In this document: in pieces, positions 1-5,626 of the stretch
How the letters are laid out: each line of letters begins with the position of its first letter
How positions within the stretch are numbered: the first letter of the stretch is position 1
Assembly: GCA_036351435.1 (NCBI GenBank)
Contig: JAZBPA010000218.1
Span: forward strand, 1-5,626
Length of the DNA stretch: 5,626 nt
Direction: 5' to 3'
From: JAAUQA01 sp036351435
GTDB lineage: Bacteria; Pseudomonadota; Gammaproteobacteria; Competibacterales; Competibacteraceae
Made by a program: the position numbers and the translations under genes
The notes under the pieces: model-generated
What the model was told of the DNA's origin: nothing
The model's database searches: none
What the model saw: only the letters and a program-made list of their open reading frames with translations

Positions 1-42
1 AAACAAGATTGCAGAGTTTTCTTAAGCAAAAGGTGGCCCTAC

Positions 43-1053
43 TCAGTCTCCCCATATATCGCGATACAGGCGCAACAGGTTCAATCCCATGATTTTCTGC
101 ACATCCTCTGGCGAATAACCTCTGTCGAGCAAACCAGCGGTTAACAAAGGTAGTGTCCTGGGTGTTTCAATTCCTGCGGGATATCTGTGTGGGGGTGGTG
201 GATATTCAGGTCCCTTCCAATGCCCGCCATCGACCATGCTTTCCCATTCCGCTTGAGCAGCTTCACCTTCCACAACTGGCCATTGACCCATGTAGTAGTC
301 AATCCCCAGGGCAACATGGTCAATACCGCCGATCTCTACGAAGTGGTCTATGTGCTCGATAAAGCGTTGCAATGATGGCTGTTCCTCGCCGCTGATGAAC
401 CCAGGAAAGCCGGTGACCCCGGTTAAACCACCAGACTCAGCAACGGCTCGAATCTGGTCATCTTCTACATTTCGTGCACTCTGTGTTTTCCACAGTGCCA
501 TGGGGTTGGCGTGACTGAAGATGACAGGCTTGTCTGAGTATTCGATGGCGTCCATGGTGGTGCGATAGCCTGTGTGGGAACAATCCACAATTACCTTTGC
601 TTGATTACAACGGTCGATGAACGCTTTGCCAAATGGCTTAAGCCCATTGTCGGGAGTCTGACAGCCATAACCGAGCCTGTTCTCAACATTGTAGGTCAAC
701 TGGATAATGCCCACGCCCAGGCGCTTAACGACATCTATGAGATCAAGGTCGTCGGCGACGGCTTCTGGCCCTTGCAGGTGCAGGATGACACCTGTCTTAC
801 CTTCCTCTTTCGCTTTCAGAACCTGCCCGGCACGCTCGATCAACACAAGGTCTTCTCGTTCTCTGATGAACCTCAACCATTTGCCTATCAGTGACAAAGT
901 CTCATCCATGGGGTTAAACCCGCCGACAGTCGGCGTCACAACGGTACAGCCGCCTTCTATATACCAATCAACGTATTTCCTCTTCGCCAAAAGTGGGCAG
1001 GTACCATCTATGATGATGGAGTCCTTATGTAGTTGAGCTGCTTGTTCGTTCAT
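43..1053 (-). CDS. Family M19 (renal/membrane dipeptidase-like) amidohydrolase with altered metal site
   Basis: The 336-residue protein fits the M19 TIM-barrel metallohydrolases, which cleave dipeptides (often with a C-terminal D-residue) and some lactams. Conserved family blocks are visible: VDCSHTG (His160) and FSHANP (His181), matching renal dipeptidase zinc ligands His198 and His219; SARNVEDD, whose Arg194 matches the substrate-binding Arg230; GIDYYMG, whose Asp252 matches Asp288; and a C-terminal ETPRTLPLL...GYSPEDV...MGLNLLRLYRDIW block. The N-terminal HxD ligand pair is missing: DGHND is DGTCP here (Thr18, Pro20). The bridging Glu is Gln94 in LQGPEAV. No signal peptide or membrane segment is seen, so it is probably cytoplasmic. 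It is the last gene of the minus-strand operon, 31 bp after the oxidoreductase. The ATG at 1053 places the DG motif at residue 16, as expected, but its ribosome site is weak (GAG about 8 nt upstream). Family membership is firm; dipeptidase activity is not. Confidence 0.9.
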   Translation of the reverse strand: MNEQAAQLHKDSIIIDGTCPLLAKRKYVDWYIEGGCTVVTPTVGGFNPMDETLSLIGKWLRFIREREDLVLIERAGQVLKAKEEGKTGVILHLQGPEAVADDLDLIDVVKRLGVGIIQLTYNVENRLGYGCQTPDNGLKPFGKAFIDRCNQAKVIVDCSHTGYRTTMDAIEYSDKPVIFSHANPMALWKTQSARNVEDDQIRAVAESGGLTGVTGFPGFISGEEQPSLQRFIEHIDHFVEIGGIDHVALGIDYYMGQWPVVEGEAAQAEWESMVDGGHWKGPEYPPPPHRYPAGIETPRTLPLLTAGLLDRGYSPEDVQKIMGLNLLRLYRDIWGD

Positions 1054-1084
1054 GGGTCATCTCGCAAGTTGATTGGAATAGATT

Positions 1085-2206
1085 TCAGAATTGAATCAAA
1101 CGTTGCGGATCTACAGCATCAATGAATCTGGACAATGACACGTAATCCTCACTCAGGATCGCTCCAGTCAAAAGGTGATTAGTGAGATTAGCCAGTGCTG
1201 GCGCAGATTGAACGCCATAACCACCCTGTCCTGCCAGCCAGAAAAAACCCATGTGACGGGGATCCATGCCAACAACAAAGGTCTTGTCAGGCGCAAAGCT
1301 GCGTAACCCCGCCCAACGATGGTTAACACGTCGTACATCAATTCCAGTAGCGGTTGAAAAGCGGTCAACGGCAATCGCGACATCAATATCTTCTGGTTGC
1401 GCATCACAAGGTGGAGAAAGGGTTTCATCTGCTGGCGAGATGAGTAACTGCCCTGCATCTGGTTTGAAATAGAACGCTTCTTCAACATCGAGCGTCAGGG
1501 GCCAGTCAGCAATATCATATTCAGACGGTGCATCGATCAGCACGGCCGTGCGACGCTTGGGTTCAATGCCGATGCCACTCAAGCCTGCCATTACTGCAAC
1601 AGGGTCCGCCCAGGCGCCGGCGGCATTGATGATAATTGGCGCAGAGTAATTCCCCAGGGGCGTTTCGAGCATCCAAAGACCGTTGTCAAAAGAAATTTGC
1701 GTGATATCAATCCCAGTCTCAACGCGTCCACCTCGCTGCTTGAGCAATCTCGCGTAACCCTGCATCAATGCGTCAACGTCAAGGTCGCCACCTGTAGGAT
1801 CTAGTAAAGCTGTGACCGCATAATTCGGATCAAGCGCGGGAACACGATGAACCATCGCTGCAGCATCTAGTGCAATCAGATTGTTGACCTCGGCCAGCAT
1901 GCTGTCGATTGCCGACTGTTGATCCTGTCGACCAATAAACATCGCGTCGCGGGGCCGCAGCAATCGAACATCTGTAAACCCATCAGGTGGGGTTCGGAAG
2001 AACTTTTCGCAGGTAATGGATATTCCTCGAACTGTCTCATTGCCATAGGCAGGTGCAAAATACGCAGCGGAACGTCCAGTGGCATGAATGCCCGGTTGCT
2101 TTTCCTTTTCGAGAACAACAACTTTTGCGCTCCCTGCCAGTTCTGCGGCGGCGGATAAGCCAGCAATGCCTGCACCAATGACGAGGAAATCAGTCTTCGT
2201 ATTCAC
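1085..2206 (-). CDS. FAD-dependent D-amino acid dehydrogenase, D-arginine dehydrogenase (DauA)-like
   Basis: This 373-residue protein belongs to the DAO family of FAD oxidoreductases, which oxidise amino acids to imino acids that hydrolyse to 2-oxo acids and ammonia. The Rossmann motif GAGIAG is at 11-16 and the ribose-binding Glu is at 33. TGRSAA follows at 43-48 and NAAGAW at 194-199. From memory, Pseudomonas DauA aligns over its whole length (about 375 residues), including DPTG.D.D.DAL.QGY, PKRR, FY.KPDAG, WAGLRSF and QGGYG. The DauA active-site residues Tyr53, Arg222, Tyr249 and Arg305 correspond to Tyr54, Arg219, Tyr246 and Arg302. However, Glu87, which recognises basic side chains, is Ala88, and His48 is Tyr49. 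I therefore call a D-amino acid dehydrogenase of unknown, probably non-basic specificity. No signal peptide is visible. The start is GTG, supported by a strong GAGGTGA site that overlaps the stop of the upstream M81 gene, so translation is probably coupled. Another amine or imino-acid substrate remains possible. Confidence 0.88.
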   Translation of the reverse strand: MNTKTDFLVIGAGIAGLSAAAELAGSAKVVVLEKEKQPGIHATGRSAAYFAPAYGNETVRGISITCEKFFRTPPDGFTDVRLLRPRDAMFIGRQDQQSAIDSMLAEVNNLIALDAAAMVHRVPALDPNYAVTALLDPTGGDLDVDALMQGYARLLKQRGGRVETGIDITQISFDNGLWMLETPLGNYSAPIIINAAGAWADPVAVMAGLSGIGIEPKRRTAVLIDAPSEYDIADWPLTLDVEEAFYFKPDAGQLLISPADETLSPPCDAQPEDIDVAIAVDRFSTATGIDVRRVNHRWAGLRSFAPDKTFVVGMDPRHMGFFWLAGQGGYGVQSAPALANLTNHLLTGAILSEDYVSLSRFIDAVDPQRLIQF

Positions 2207-2218
2207 GTAATCACCTCA
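2207..2218 (-). promoter_or_regulatory. Strong ribosome-binding site overlapping the M81 stop codon; supports the GTG start
   Basis: Read on the minus strand, the junction is TTGAGGTGATTAC followed by GTG. GAGG is 7 nt from the GTG, and the extended GAGGTGA is complementary to the 16S rRNA 3' end. The TGA stop of the M81 gene lies within this stretch, so ribosomes ending the first gene are placed to start the oxidoreductase. This decides the GTG start at 2206 and supports a single transcript. Confidence 0.75.
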
Positions 2219-3676
2219 AGAATAGGATGCGTTCTCATCTTGTGGCCACAGCGGTTGGGTGCAGAGAGTTTTCTCAAAAATTTCTATGTGATGTGTGGTC
2301 AATCCAGGTGGGTCGGCAGTGATGATGGTACCGGCGATTGCTTCAAAGCCGGCTCTGAAATGGTTGCTGGATTTGAGCGCAATATAGTCTTTAGACAATA
2401 CGTCAATACCCACGGCGAGGAAGGGTTCTGGATCGAATGTTTGCGAACGCTCGCTGCCAACCACAATGTCCATACCTTCTACTTGAAGTCTGGCGAGCTT
2501 GCCGTAGTTTATTCTGGCTCCCTTTGCCAGGCCCTGCATGACGCAACGGCCATCGTGCAGGGCCTTGACGTAAACATCCAGCTGCAGAGGTTCGCCGTGT
2601 AGATCATCGTATTTACCGCCAAGTTCGACATGAATACTGCTGCCAACGCCAGCCTGATGAGCCTGATTGGCGACCTCGGGATCGACGATAAAGCCGAAGC
2701 ATGCGTTGTCGAGTTTCGCTTCAAGCATGGCTCTCAGCAGGTGAGTACCATCACCCGGAGTGCCACCGCCACGGTTATCCGATGTTTCGTTGATCACCAC
2801 GGGTCTTTTTGCTGCGGCTAGTGCTGCCTGGACTGCTTCTTCTGCTGACAGGCTCAATGCTCTGAAGGATTCCCGCTGCGCCCAGAGCTCGAGACCGACC
2901 TTTTTTGCCAGTGCGCGAGCATGATCTTCTCCGGCGCGACTGGTGACAACAATGTGGCAACCCACATGAGGCACATCGGCGTAGGGAAAGCCATGGAACA
3001 TACTGACATTGATCGCTTGCGGATCATCAAGCTCGACCTGCCGTACCTGATCGCGTAGTGCTTTACCTGCACCTTCAAATGTTGTGGTGGTCGGCATCAG
3101 CATGGGTACTGTCTCGACGATCACGCTCGGACGATAGTCGTGTTCGATCATGTCACAGATGAGTCTGATGGCATCACCTGCTCGCTCGTGCATATCAATG
3201 TGCGGGTACTCATAGCAGGCGAATACACCATTCAGAGCATCCGCCATACGCTGAGTAACGTTACCGTGCAGATCAAATGCGGCAGTAACAGGTATCGCAT
3301 CCCCAACAAGACGACGCACATCCTCGGCAAGATCGGCCTCCAGATCTAAACACCCATCAACTGATCCGGCGCCATGAAGATCCAGAAATACGCCATCCAC
3401 TGGCATCTCCTGCGCCAGCCTCTCCAGGAGCTCAGATTTCATCGCGTTGTAGGCTTCCGTTGAGACCTTCCCGGACGGCTGGGCAAATGACTGAAGAATC
3501 GGTACCGGTGTGATACCCAGCTCGATGCAGGTGTCTATCGCACCGCCTGATTGGGTTTGCGTGCCGCACAGTTTCAGCATTTGCTCGCCGCGCAGAATTT
3601 TAAAGTCACCAATCTGTGTCTGGTCCCGTACGTAGGTGTTCGTTTCGTGAACAATGCCCGCTATTGCTATCCGCAT
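2216..3676 (-). CDS. M81 family metallopeptidase (MlrC / microcystinase C-like)
   Basis: The 486-residue protein has the two-domain layout of the MlrC family: an N-terminal metal-binding domain (about 1-290) and an MlrC C-terminal domain (about 295-470). The start GIVHETNTY (7-15) is a family signature. DLHG occurs at 99-102 and again at 135-138, and YPHIDMHERAG follows at 157-167. Asp135, His137 and His159 have the same spacing as the zinc ligands I recall for MlrC (Asp167, His169, His191; constant offset of 32), so the metal site looks intact. The C-terminal domain has the SDNRGGGTPGDGT block, with Asp300. MlrC itself hydrolyses linearised microcystin and its tetrapeptide, but most homologues have unknown substrates; nothing here shows microcystin use, and no mlrA, mlrB or mlrD is present. 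It is the first gene of the minus-strand operon. ATG 3676 has GGAG 6 nt upstream. No signal peptide is visible, so it is probably cytoplasmic. Confidence 0.92.
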   Translation of the reverse strand: MRIAIAGIVHETNTYVRDQTQIGDFKILRGEQMLKLCGTQTQSGGAIDTCIELGITPVPILQSFAQPSGKVSTEAYNAMKSELLERLAQEMPVDGVFLDLHGAGSVDGCLDLEADLAEDVRRLVGDAIPVTAAFDLHGNVTQRMADALNGVFACYEYPHIDMHERAGDAIRLICDMIEHDYRPSVIVETVPMLMPTTTTFEGAGKALRDQVRQVELDDPQAINVSMFHGFPYADVPHVGCHIVVTSRAGEDHARALAKKVGLELWAQRESFRALSLSAEEAVQAALAAAKRPVVINETSDNRGGGTPGDGTHLLRAMLEAKLDNACFGFIVDPEVANQAHQAGVGSSIHVELGGKYDDLHGEPLQLDVYVKALHDGRCVMQGLAKGARINYGKLARLQVEGMDIVVGSERSQTFDPEPFLAVGIDVLSKDYIALKSSNHFRAGFEAIAGTIITADPPGLTTHHIEIFEKTLCTQPLWPQDENASYS

Positions 3677-3682
3677 TTTTGT

Positions 3683-3686
3683 CTCC
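3683..3686 (-). promoter_or_regulatory. Ribosome-binding site of the M81 gene
   Basis: The minus strand reads CTGCGGAGACAAAA then ATG. GGAG is 6 nt from the start codon at 3676, a normal spacing, which supports that start and the N-terminal sequence MRIAIAGIVHETN typical of the family. Confidence 0.65.
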
Positions 3687-3847
3687 GCAGTTTGATTGAA
3701 CGGTCATCGTTTCGCCAACAGAGTGAGCTCGAAGAACGCAATGTGGCCGTCAGATCCGGGCCTGGTTTGTCTGCAATAGTATTAGGATCATGAGTGCGAA
3801 AGTCTGTCGGCTGGACGACAATCTGAACATGCGAAATGCTATAGGAT

Positions 3848-3869
3848 TTGAATCTTGATTAGATTTCAA
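3848..3869. promoter_or_regulatory. Candidate operator: imperfect inverted repeat upstream of the ThDP gene
   Basis: TTGAATCT and AGATTTCAA are inverted around the 5-base spacer TGATT. The inner arms AATCT/AGATT match perfectly, and the outer TTG/CAA extend the symmetry after a one-base insertion in the right arm. The site ends 18 bp before the ThDP start codon and lies just downstream of the only weak -10-like hexamer (3840-3845), a position where a repressor could act. The short AT-rich arms make chance occurrence quite possible. No regulator gene is present to pair with it. Confidence 0.3.
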
Positions 3870-3870
3870 C

Positions 3871-3898
3871 AGGACAAAGCGTGAATAATGAAAGGTGA
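3871..3898 (+). promoter_or_regulatory. Ribosome-binding region with a five-codon GTG mini-ORF overlapping the ThDP start
   Basis: The only Shine-Dalgarno-like sequence before the ThDP gene is AGGA at 3871-3874. It is 13 nt from ATG 3888, which is long, but 6 nt from a GTG at 3881. That GTG would read M-N-N-E-R and stop at TGA 3896-3898, in a different frame and overlapping the true start. It may be chance, or a tiny leader that tunes initiation. The main start stays at ATG 3888 because the protein N-terminus matches the family there and no better in-frame start with a good site is seen. Confidence 0.35.
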
Positions 3899-5546
3899 TG
3901 AATACATTGCAAAGATATTAAAGCAGGAAGGCGTGTCCTGGCTGTCCTGTTTTCCAAGCAACCCGATGATTGAGGCGGTCGCAAAGGAGGGGATTCGGCC
4001 CATCGCGTTTCGCCACGAGCGGGGTGCGGTGATGGCCGCGGATGGGTTTTCGCGTGTCAGTGATGGCAAGCAATTAGGTGTGGTTGCGATGCAATCCCAA
4101 GCCGGTGCAGAGAATTCTGCCGGCGGCATGGCCCAAGCCAATGCGGATAATATCCCGATTCTGGTGTTGCCTGGTGGCAATCCATTGAACATGCTATTCG
4201 TCAGGCCCAACTATTCCGCGGTCAATTCCTGGGCGAACGTCTCCAGACATGCGGAGTTCATTACTGGCGCCAGGGAGACAGGCAACGTCATGCGGCGTGC
4301 CATACATCGACTGAGGTCGTCAACGCCCGGCCCTGTGGTTGTCGAATTGCCGCCCGAGGTCGTTGGGCAGGATATTCCAGACGATGCGCTGAATTATCAA
4401 TCACCGCGTCCTGTGCGTGGCGCACCGTCGGCTGGCGATGTTGCTGATGCCGCAAAAGCGCTGGTAGATGCAAAAAATCCAATGATCTGGGCTGGCGGCG
4501 GCGTGATGGCGGCGCAAGCTACCGAAGAATTGAAAGCCCTTGCCGAACTGTTGGAAGTGCCGGTTTATACCTCACTGCCGGGCAAATCCGCCATCGATGA
4601 GCGGCATCCACTGGCGATCGGTTCTGGTGGTCTAACAACGACAGGCCCGGCCAGGAAATGGCTGAAAGAATCTGATCTGATATTTGCCGTGGGTTCTTCC
4701 TTGACAACCACGCCCTACGGCCAACAGTTTGCGCAGGAGAAATTCCTGATTCACTCAGTCAATGACGTGGATGAGATCAACAAAGACACCATTTGTGATA
4801 TCGGCCTCGTCGGCGATGCCAAGATTACGCTTGATCTGATGATTGATGCCGTCAAAGGTTTGATTGGCGAAAAGGGCCGGACGACGGGCGCGAAAGACAG
4901 AATCAAAGCTGCGAAAGATGAATGGTGGGCCGCCTGGATGCCCTATCTCCAGAATGACAGCGATCCTATCAGCCCGTACCGCGTCATTTGGGAACTGGAC
5001 CAGAATCTCGATAGAGAAAACAGTATTGTGACTCATGATGCTGGCGCGCCTCGCGATCAAATGGCACCTTTCTACACAGCAACCACACCGCATAGCTACG
5101 TCGGCTGGGGTAAAACCACCCATCTTGGCGCGTCGATTCCGCTGATGATAGGCGCCAAAAAAGCCATGCCGGAGCGTACCTGCGTCGCCTTCCTGGGCGA
5201 TGCCGCGTTTGGCATGTCTGGATTAGATATGGAAACTGCTGTCCGTGCGGAACTGCCGATTACCGTCGCGTTACTCAACAACGGCATCATGGCGACTTAT
5301 CCCGGCGGTACACCAACCGCGAGAGAGCAGTTTGGCGTGACGCATATGACGGGTAACTACGCGCAAATTGCGATGGGGCTGGGTGCAGAAGGCATACATG
5401 TCACCAAAGCCTCTGAGCTGCCTGCGGCCATCAAAAGGGCAGCGCAACTCAATAAAGAAGGGAAAACCGTGATGCTCGATATCAAAACCCGCAACGAGGA
5501 CTCACGTGCTCCGCACCGGTTTGTTGAGAAGAATACGGTGAATTGA
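3888..5546 (+). CDS. Thiamine-diphosphate-dependent enzyme, acetolactate synthase/2-oxo acid decarboxylase superfamily
   Basis: The 552-residue protein has the three-domain arrangement of this superfamily: pyrimidine-binding (about 1-165), central (about 185-325) and diphosphate-binding (about 375-540). The catalytic Glu is Glu44 in FRHERGAVMAADGFSR. PGPVVVELP (147-155) closes the first domain, and NPMIWAGGG begins the central Rossmann fold. The diphosphate/Mg motif runs from Gly437-Asp438-Ala439 to Asn464-Asn465 with the standard 24-residue gap, but has GDA where GDG is usual. The FPSNP start (22-26) and GDAAFGM resemble an uncharacterised 'thiamine pyrophosphate-requiring' subgroup rather than biosynthetic IlvB; no ilvN follows. 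Possible reactions are decarboxylation, carboligation or C-C cleavage of a 2-oxo or acyl substrate. It is divergent from the M81 operon, whose flavoenzyme would make 2-oxo acids, so decarboxylation of that product is an attractive inference. ATG 3888 fits the usual N-terminus of the family, although its best Shine-Dalgarno-like sequence is 13 nt away. It ends in tandem TGA TGA. Confidence 0.92.
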   Translation: MKGDEYIAKILKQEGVSWLSCFPSNPMIEAVAKEGIRPIAFRHERGAVMAADGFSRVSDGKQLGVVAMQSQAGAENSAGGMAQANADNIPILVLPGGNPLNMLFVRPNYSAVNSWANVSRHAEFITGARETGNVMRRAIHRLRSSTPGPVVVELPPEVVGQDIPDDALNYQSPRPVRGAPSAGDVADAAKALVDAKNPMIWAGGGVMAAQATEELKALAELLEVPVYTSLPGKSAIDERHPLAIGSGGLTTTGPARKWLKESDLIFAVGSSLTTTPYGQQFAQEKFLIHSVNDVDEINKDTICDIGLVGDAKITLDLMIDAVKGLIGEKGRTTGAKDRIKAAKDEWWAAWMPYLQNDSDPISPYRVIWELDQNLDRENSIVTHDAGAPRDQMAPFYTATTPHSYVGWGKTTHLGASIPLMIGAKKAMPERTCVAFLGDAAFGMSGLDMETAVRAELPITVALLNNGIMATYPGGTPTAREQFGVTHMTGNYAQIAMGLGAEGIHVTKASELPAAIKRAAQLNKEGKTVMLDIKTRNEDSRAPHRFVEKNTVN

Positions 5547-5565
5547 TGAATGAGCGATGAGTGAT
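5544..5565 (+). other. Cluster of stop codons in all three frames after the ThDP gene
   Basis: The stop TGA at 5544 is followed at once by a second in-frame TGA (5547), then TGA at 5551 and 5558 in the other two frames and again at 5562 in the original frame. The stretch is built from TGA/ATGAG-like words (TGATGAATGAGCGATGAGTGATG) and leads straight into the tandem repeat. It closes all plus-strand reading frames just before a repeat that itself contains no plus-strand stop. No hairpin followed by a T-run is seen. Confidence 0.6.
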
Positions 5566-5626
5566 GGGTCGACTGGGGGTCAACTGGGGTCAACTGGGGT
5601 CAACTGGGGTCAACTGGGGTCAACTG
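5566..5626. repeat. 10-bp tandem repeat, unit GGGTCAACTG, running off the right edge
   Basis: Five perfect copies of GGGTCAACTG fill 5577-5626 head to tail. A sixth, diverged copy (GGGTCGACTG, one A-to-G change) lies at 5566-5575, separated by one extra G. The array reaches the last base of the window, so its true length is unknown. The unit is not a multiple of three and has no plus-strand stop in any frame, while the minus strand meets TGA in every frame. It is not CRISPR: there are no spacers. It could be a minisatellite, a protein-binding array, an end of a mobile or repetitive element, or an assembly edge artefact. Confidence 0.9.

Larger units (their letters stand above)
3677..3887. promoter_or_regulatory. 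Divergent intergenic region between the M81 operon and the ThDP gene
   Basis: These 211 bp lie between the two outward-facing starts and must hold promoters for both transcription units unless a distant one is used. I see no hexamer pair close to the sigma-70 consensus. The best fragments are TATAGG at 3840-3845 for the plus strand and TAATAC (complement of 3779-3784) for the minus strand. Neither has a well-spaced -35 box, so I do not call a promoter. No credible gene fits inside. An imperfect dyad next to the ThDP gene is listed separately. Sharing one control region is consistent with joint regulation of the two units, but that is inference. Confidence 0.6.

Noticed and set aside
17..31. 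TTTTCTTAAGCAAAA as a terminator after the M19 gene
   Set aside because: The imperfect, AT-only symmetry gives no stable GC stem and no following T-run on the minus strand.
574..894. Plus-strand ORF of 106 codons opposite the M19 gene
   Set aside because: It lies antisense to a gene with clear family motifs, shows no recognisable domain and has no evident ribosome site.
2216..3676. Assignment as microcystinase C acting on microcystin
   Set aside because: The family and metal ligands match, but no other mlr genes are present and most M81 proteins occur outside microcystin degraders.
3551..3793. Plus-strand ORF of 80 codons running from the M81 gene into the intergenic region
   Set aside because: Half of it is antisense to the conserved M81 N-terminus, and the rest shows no protein-like pattern or ribosome site.
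3779..3845. Sigma-70 promoters from TATAGG (plus) and TAATAC (minus)
   Set aside because: Neither -10-like hexamer has a convincing -35 box at 16-18 bp, so calling either as a promoter would be guesswork.
4755..5123. Minus-strand ORF of 122 codons opposite the ThDP gene
   Set aside because: It is the complement of a well-conserved enzyme coding region, with low-complexity Arg/Ile-rich translation and no motif.
3888..5546. Assignment as biosynthetic acetolactate synthase large subunit (ilvB)
   Set aside because: The FPSNP N-terminus and GDA motif differ from IlvB, no small subunit gene follows, and the neighbours are catabolic.
5557..5626. ATG-initiated reading frame into the decamer repeat (MSDGSTGGQLGSTG...)
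   Set aside because: It is open only because the repeat has no plus-strand stops, lacks a ribosome site and cannot be followed past the window edge.
5566..5626. CRISPR array
   Set aside because: The copies are contiguous 10-mers with no spacers, far below CRISPR repeat length, and no cas gene is present.

Overview
This 5.6 kb window looks like ordinary bacterial chromosomal DNA with roughly balanced base composition. It most likely comes from a proteobacterium, perhaps an environmental gammaproteobacterium; this rests on gene families and general sequence feel, not on a marker gene. About 94% of it is taken up by four full-length, intact catabolic genes.

Layout. On the minus strand, reading right to left, is a tight three-gene operon. 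It comprises an M81/MlrC-type metallopeptidase (3676-2216), a D-arginine-dehydrogenase-like FAD oxidoreductase (2206-1085, GTG start, 9 bp after the previous gene) and a family M19 dipeptidase homologue (1053-43, 31 bp further on). A 211-bp divergent intergenic region (3677-3887) separates this operon from a plus-strand thiamine-diphosphate-dependent enzyme of the acetolactate synthase/decarboxylase superfamily (3888-5546). After its stop come a cluster of stop codons in all three frames and then a 10-bp tandem repeat (unit GGGTCAACTG), which runs off the right edge.

How the genes may work together (inference). Two amidohydrolases that could open peptides or amides, a flavoenzyme that would turn a D-amino acid into a 2-oxo acid, and a ThDP enzyme that could decarboxylate or ligate that 2-oxo acid form a plausible route for peptides or amides containing D-residues. 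No transporter or regulator lies in the window, so the substrate is unknown. Key residues differ from the characterised relatives. The M19 protein lacks the HxD metal pair and the bridging Glu. The DauA-like protein has Ala where DauA has the Glu that recognises basic side chains. The ThDP enzyme has GDA instead of GDG. These changes suggest a specialised pathway rather than the textbook functions.

I found no RNA genes, CRISPR array, transposase, prophage gene or convincing intrinsic terminator. The most unusual non-coding signal is the 10-bp repeat at the right edge.
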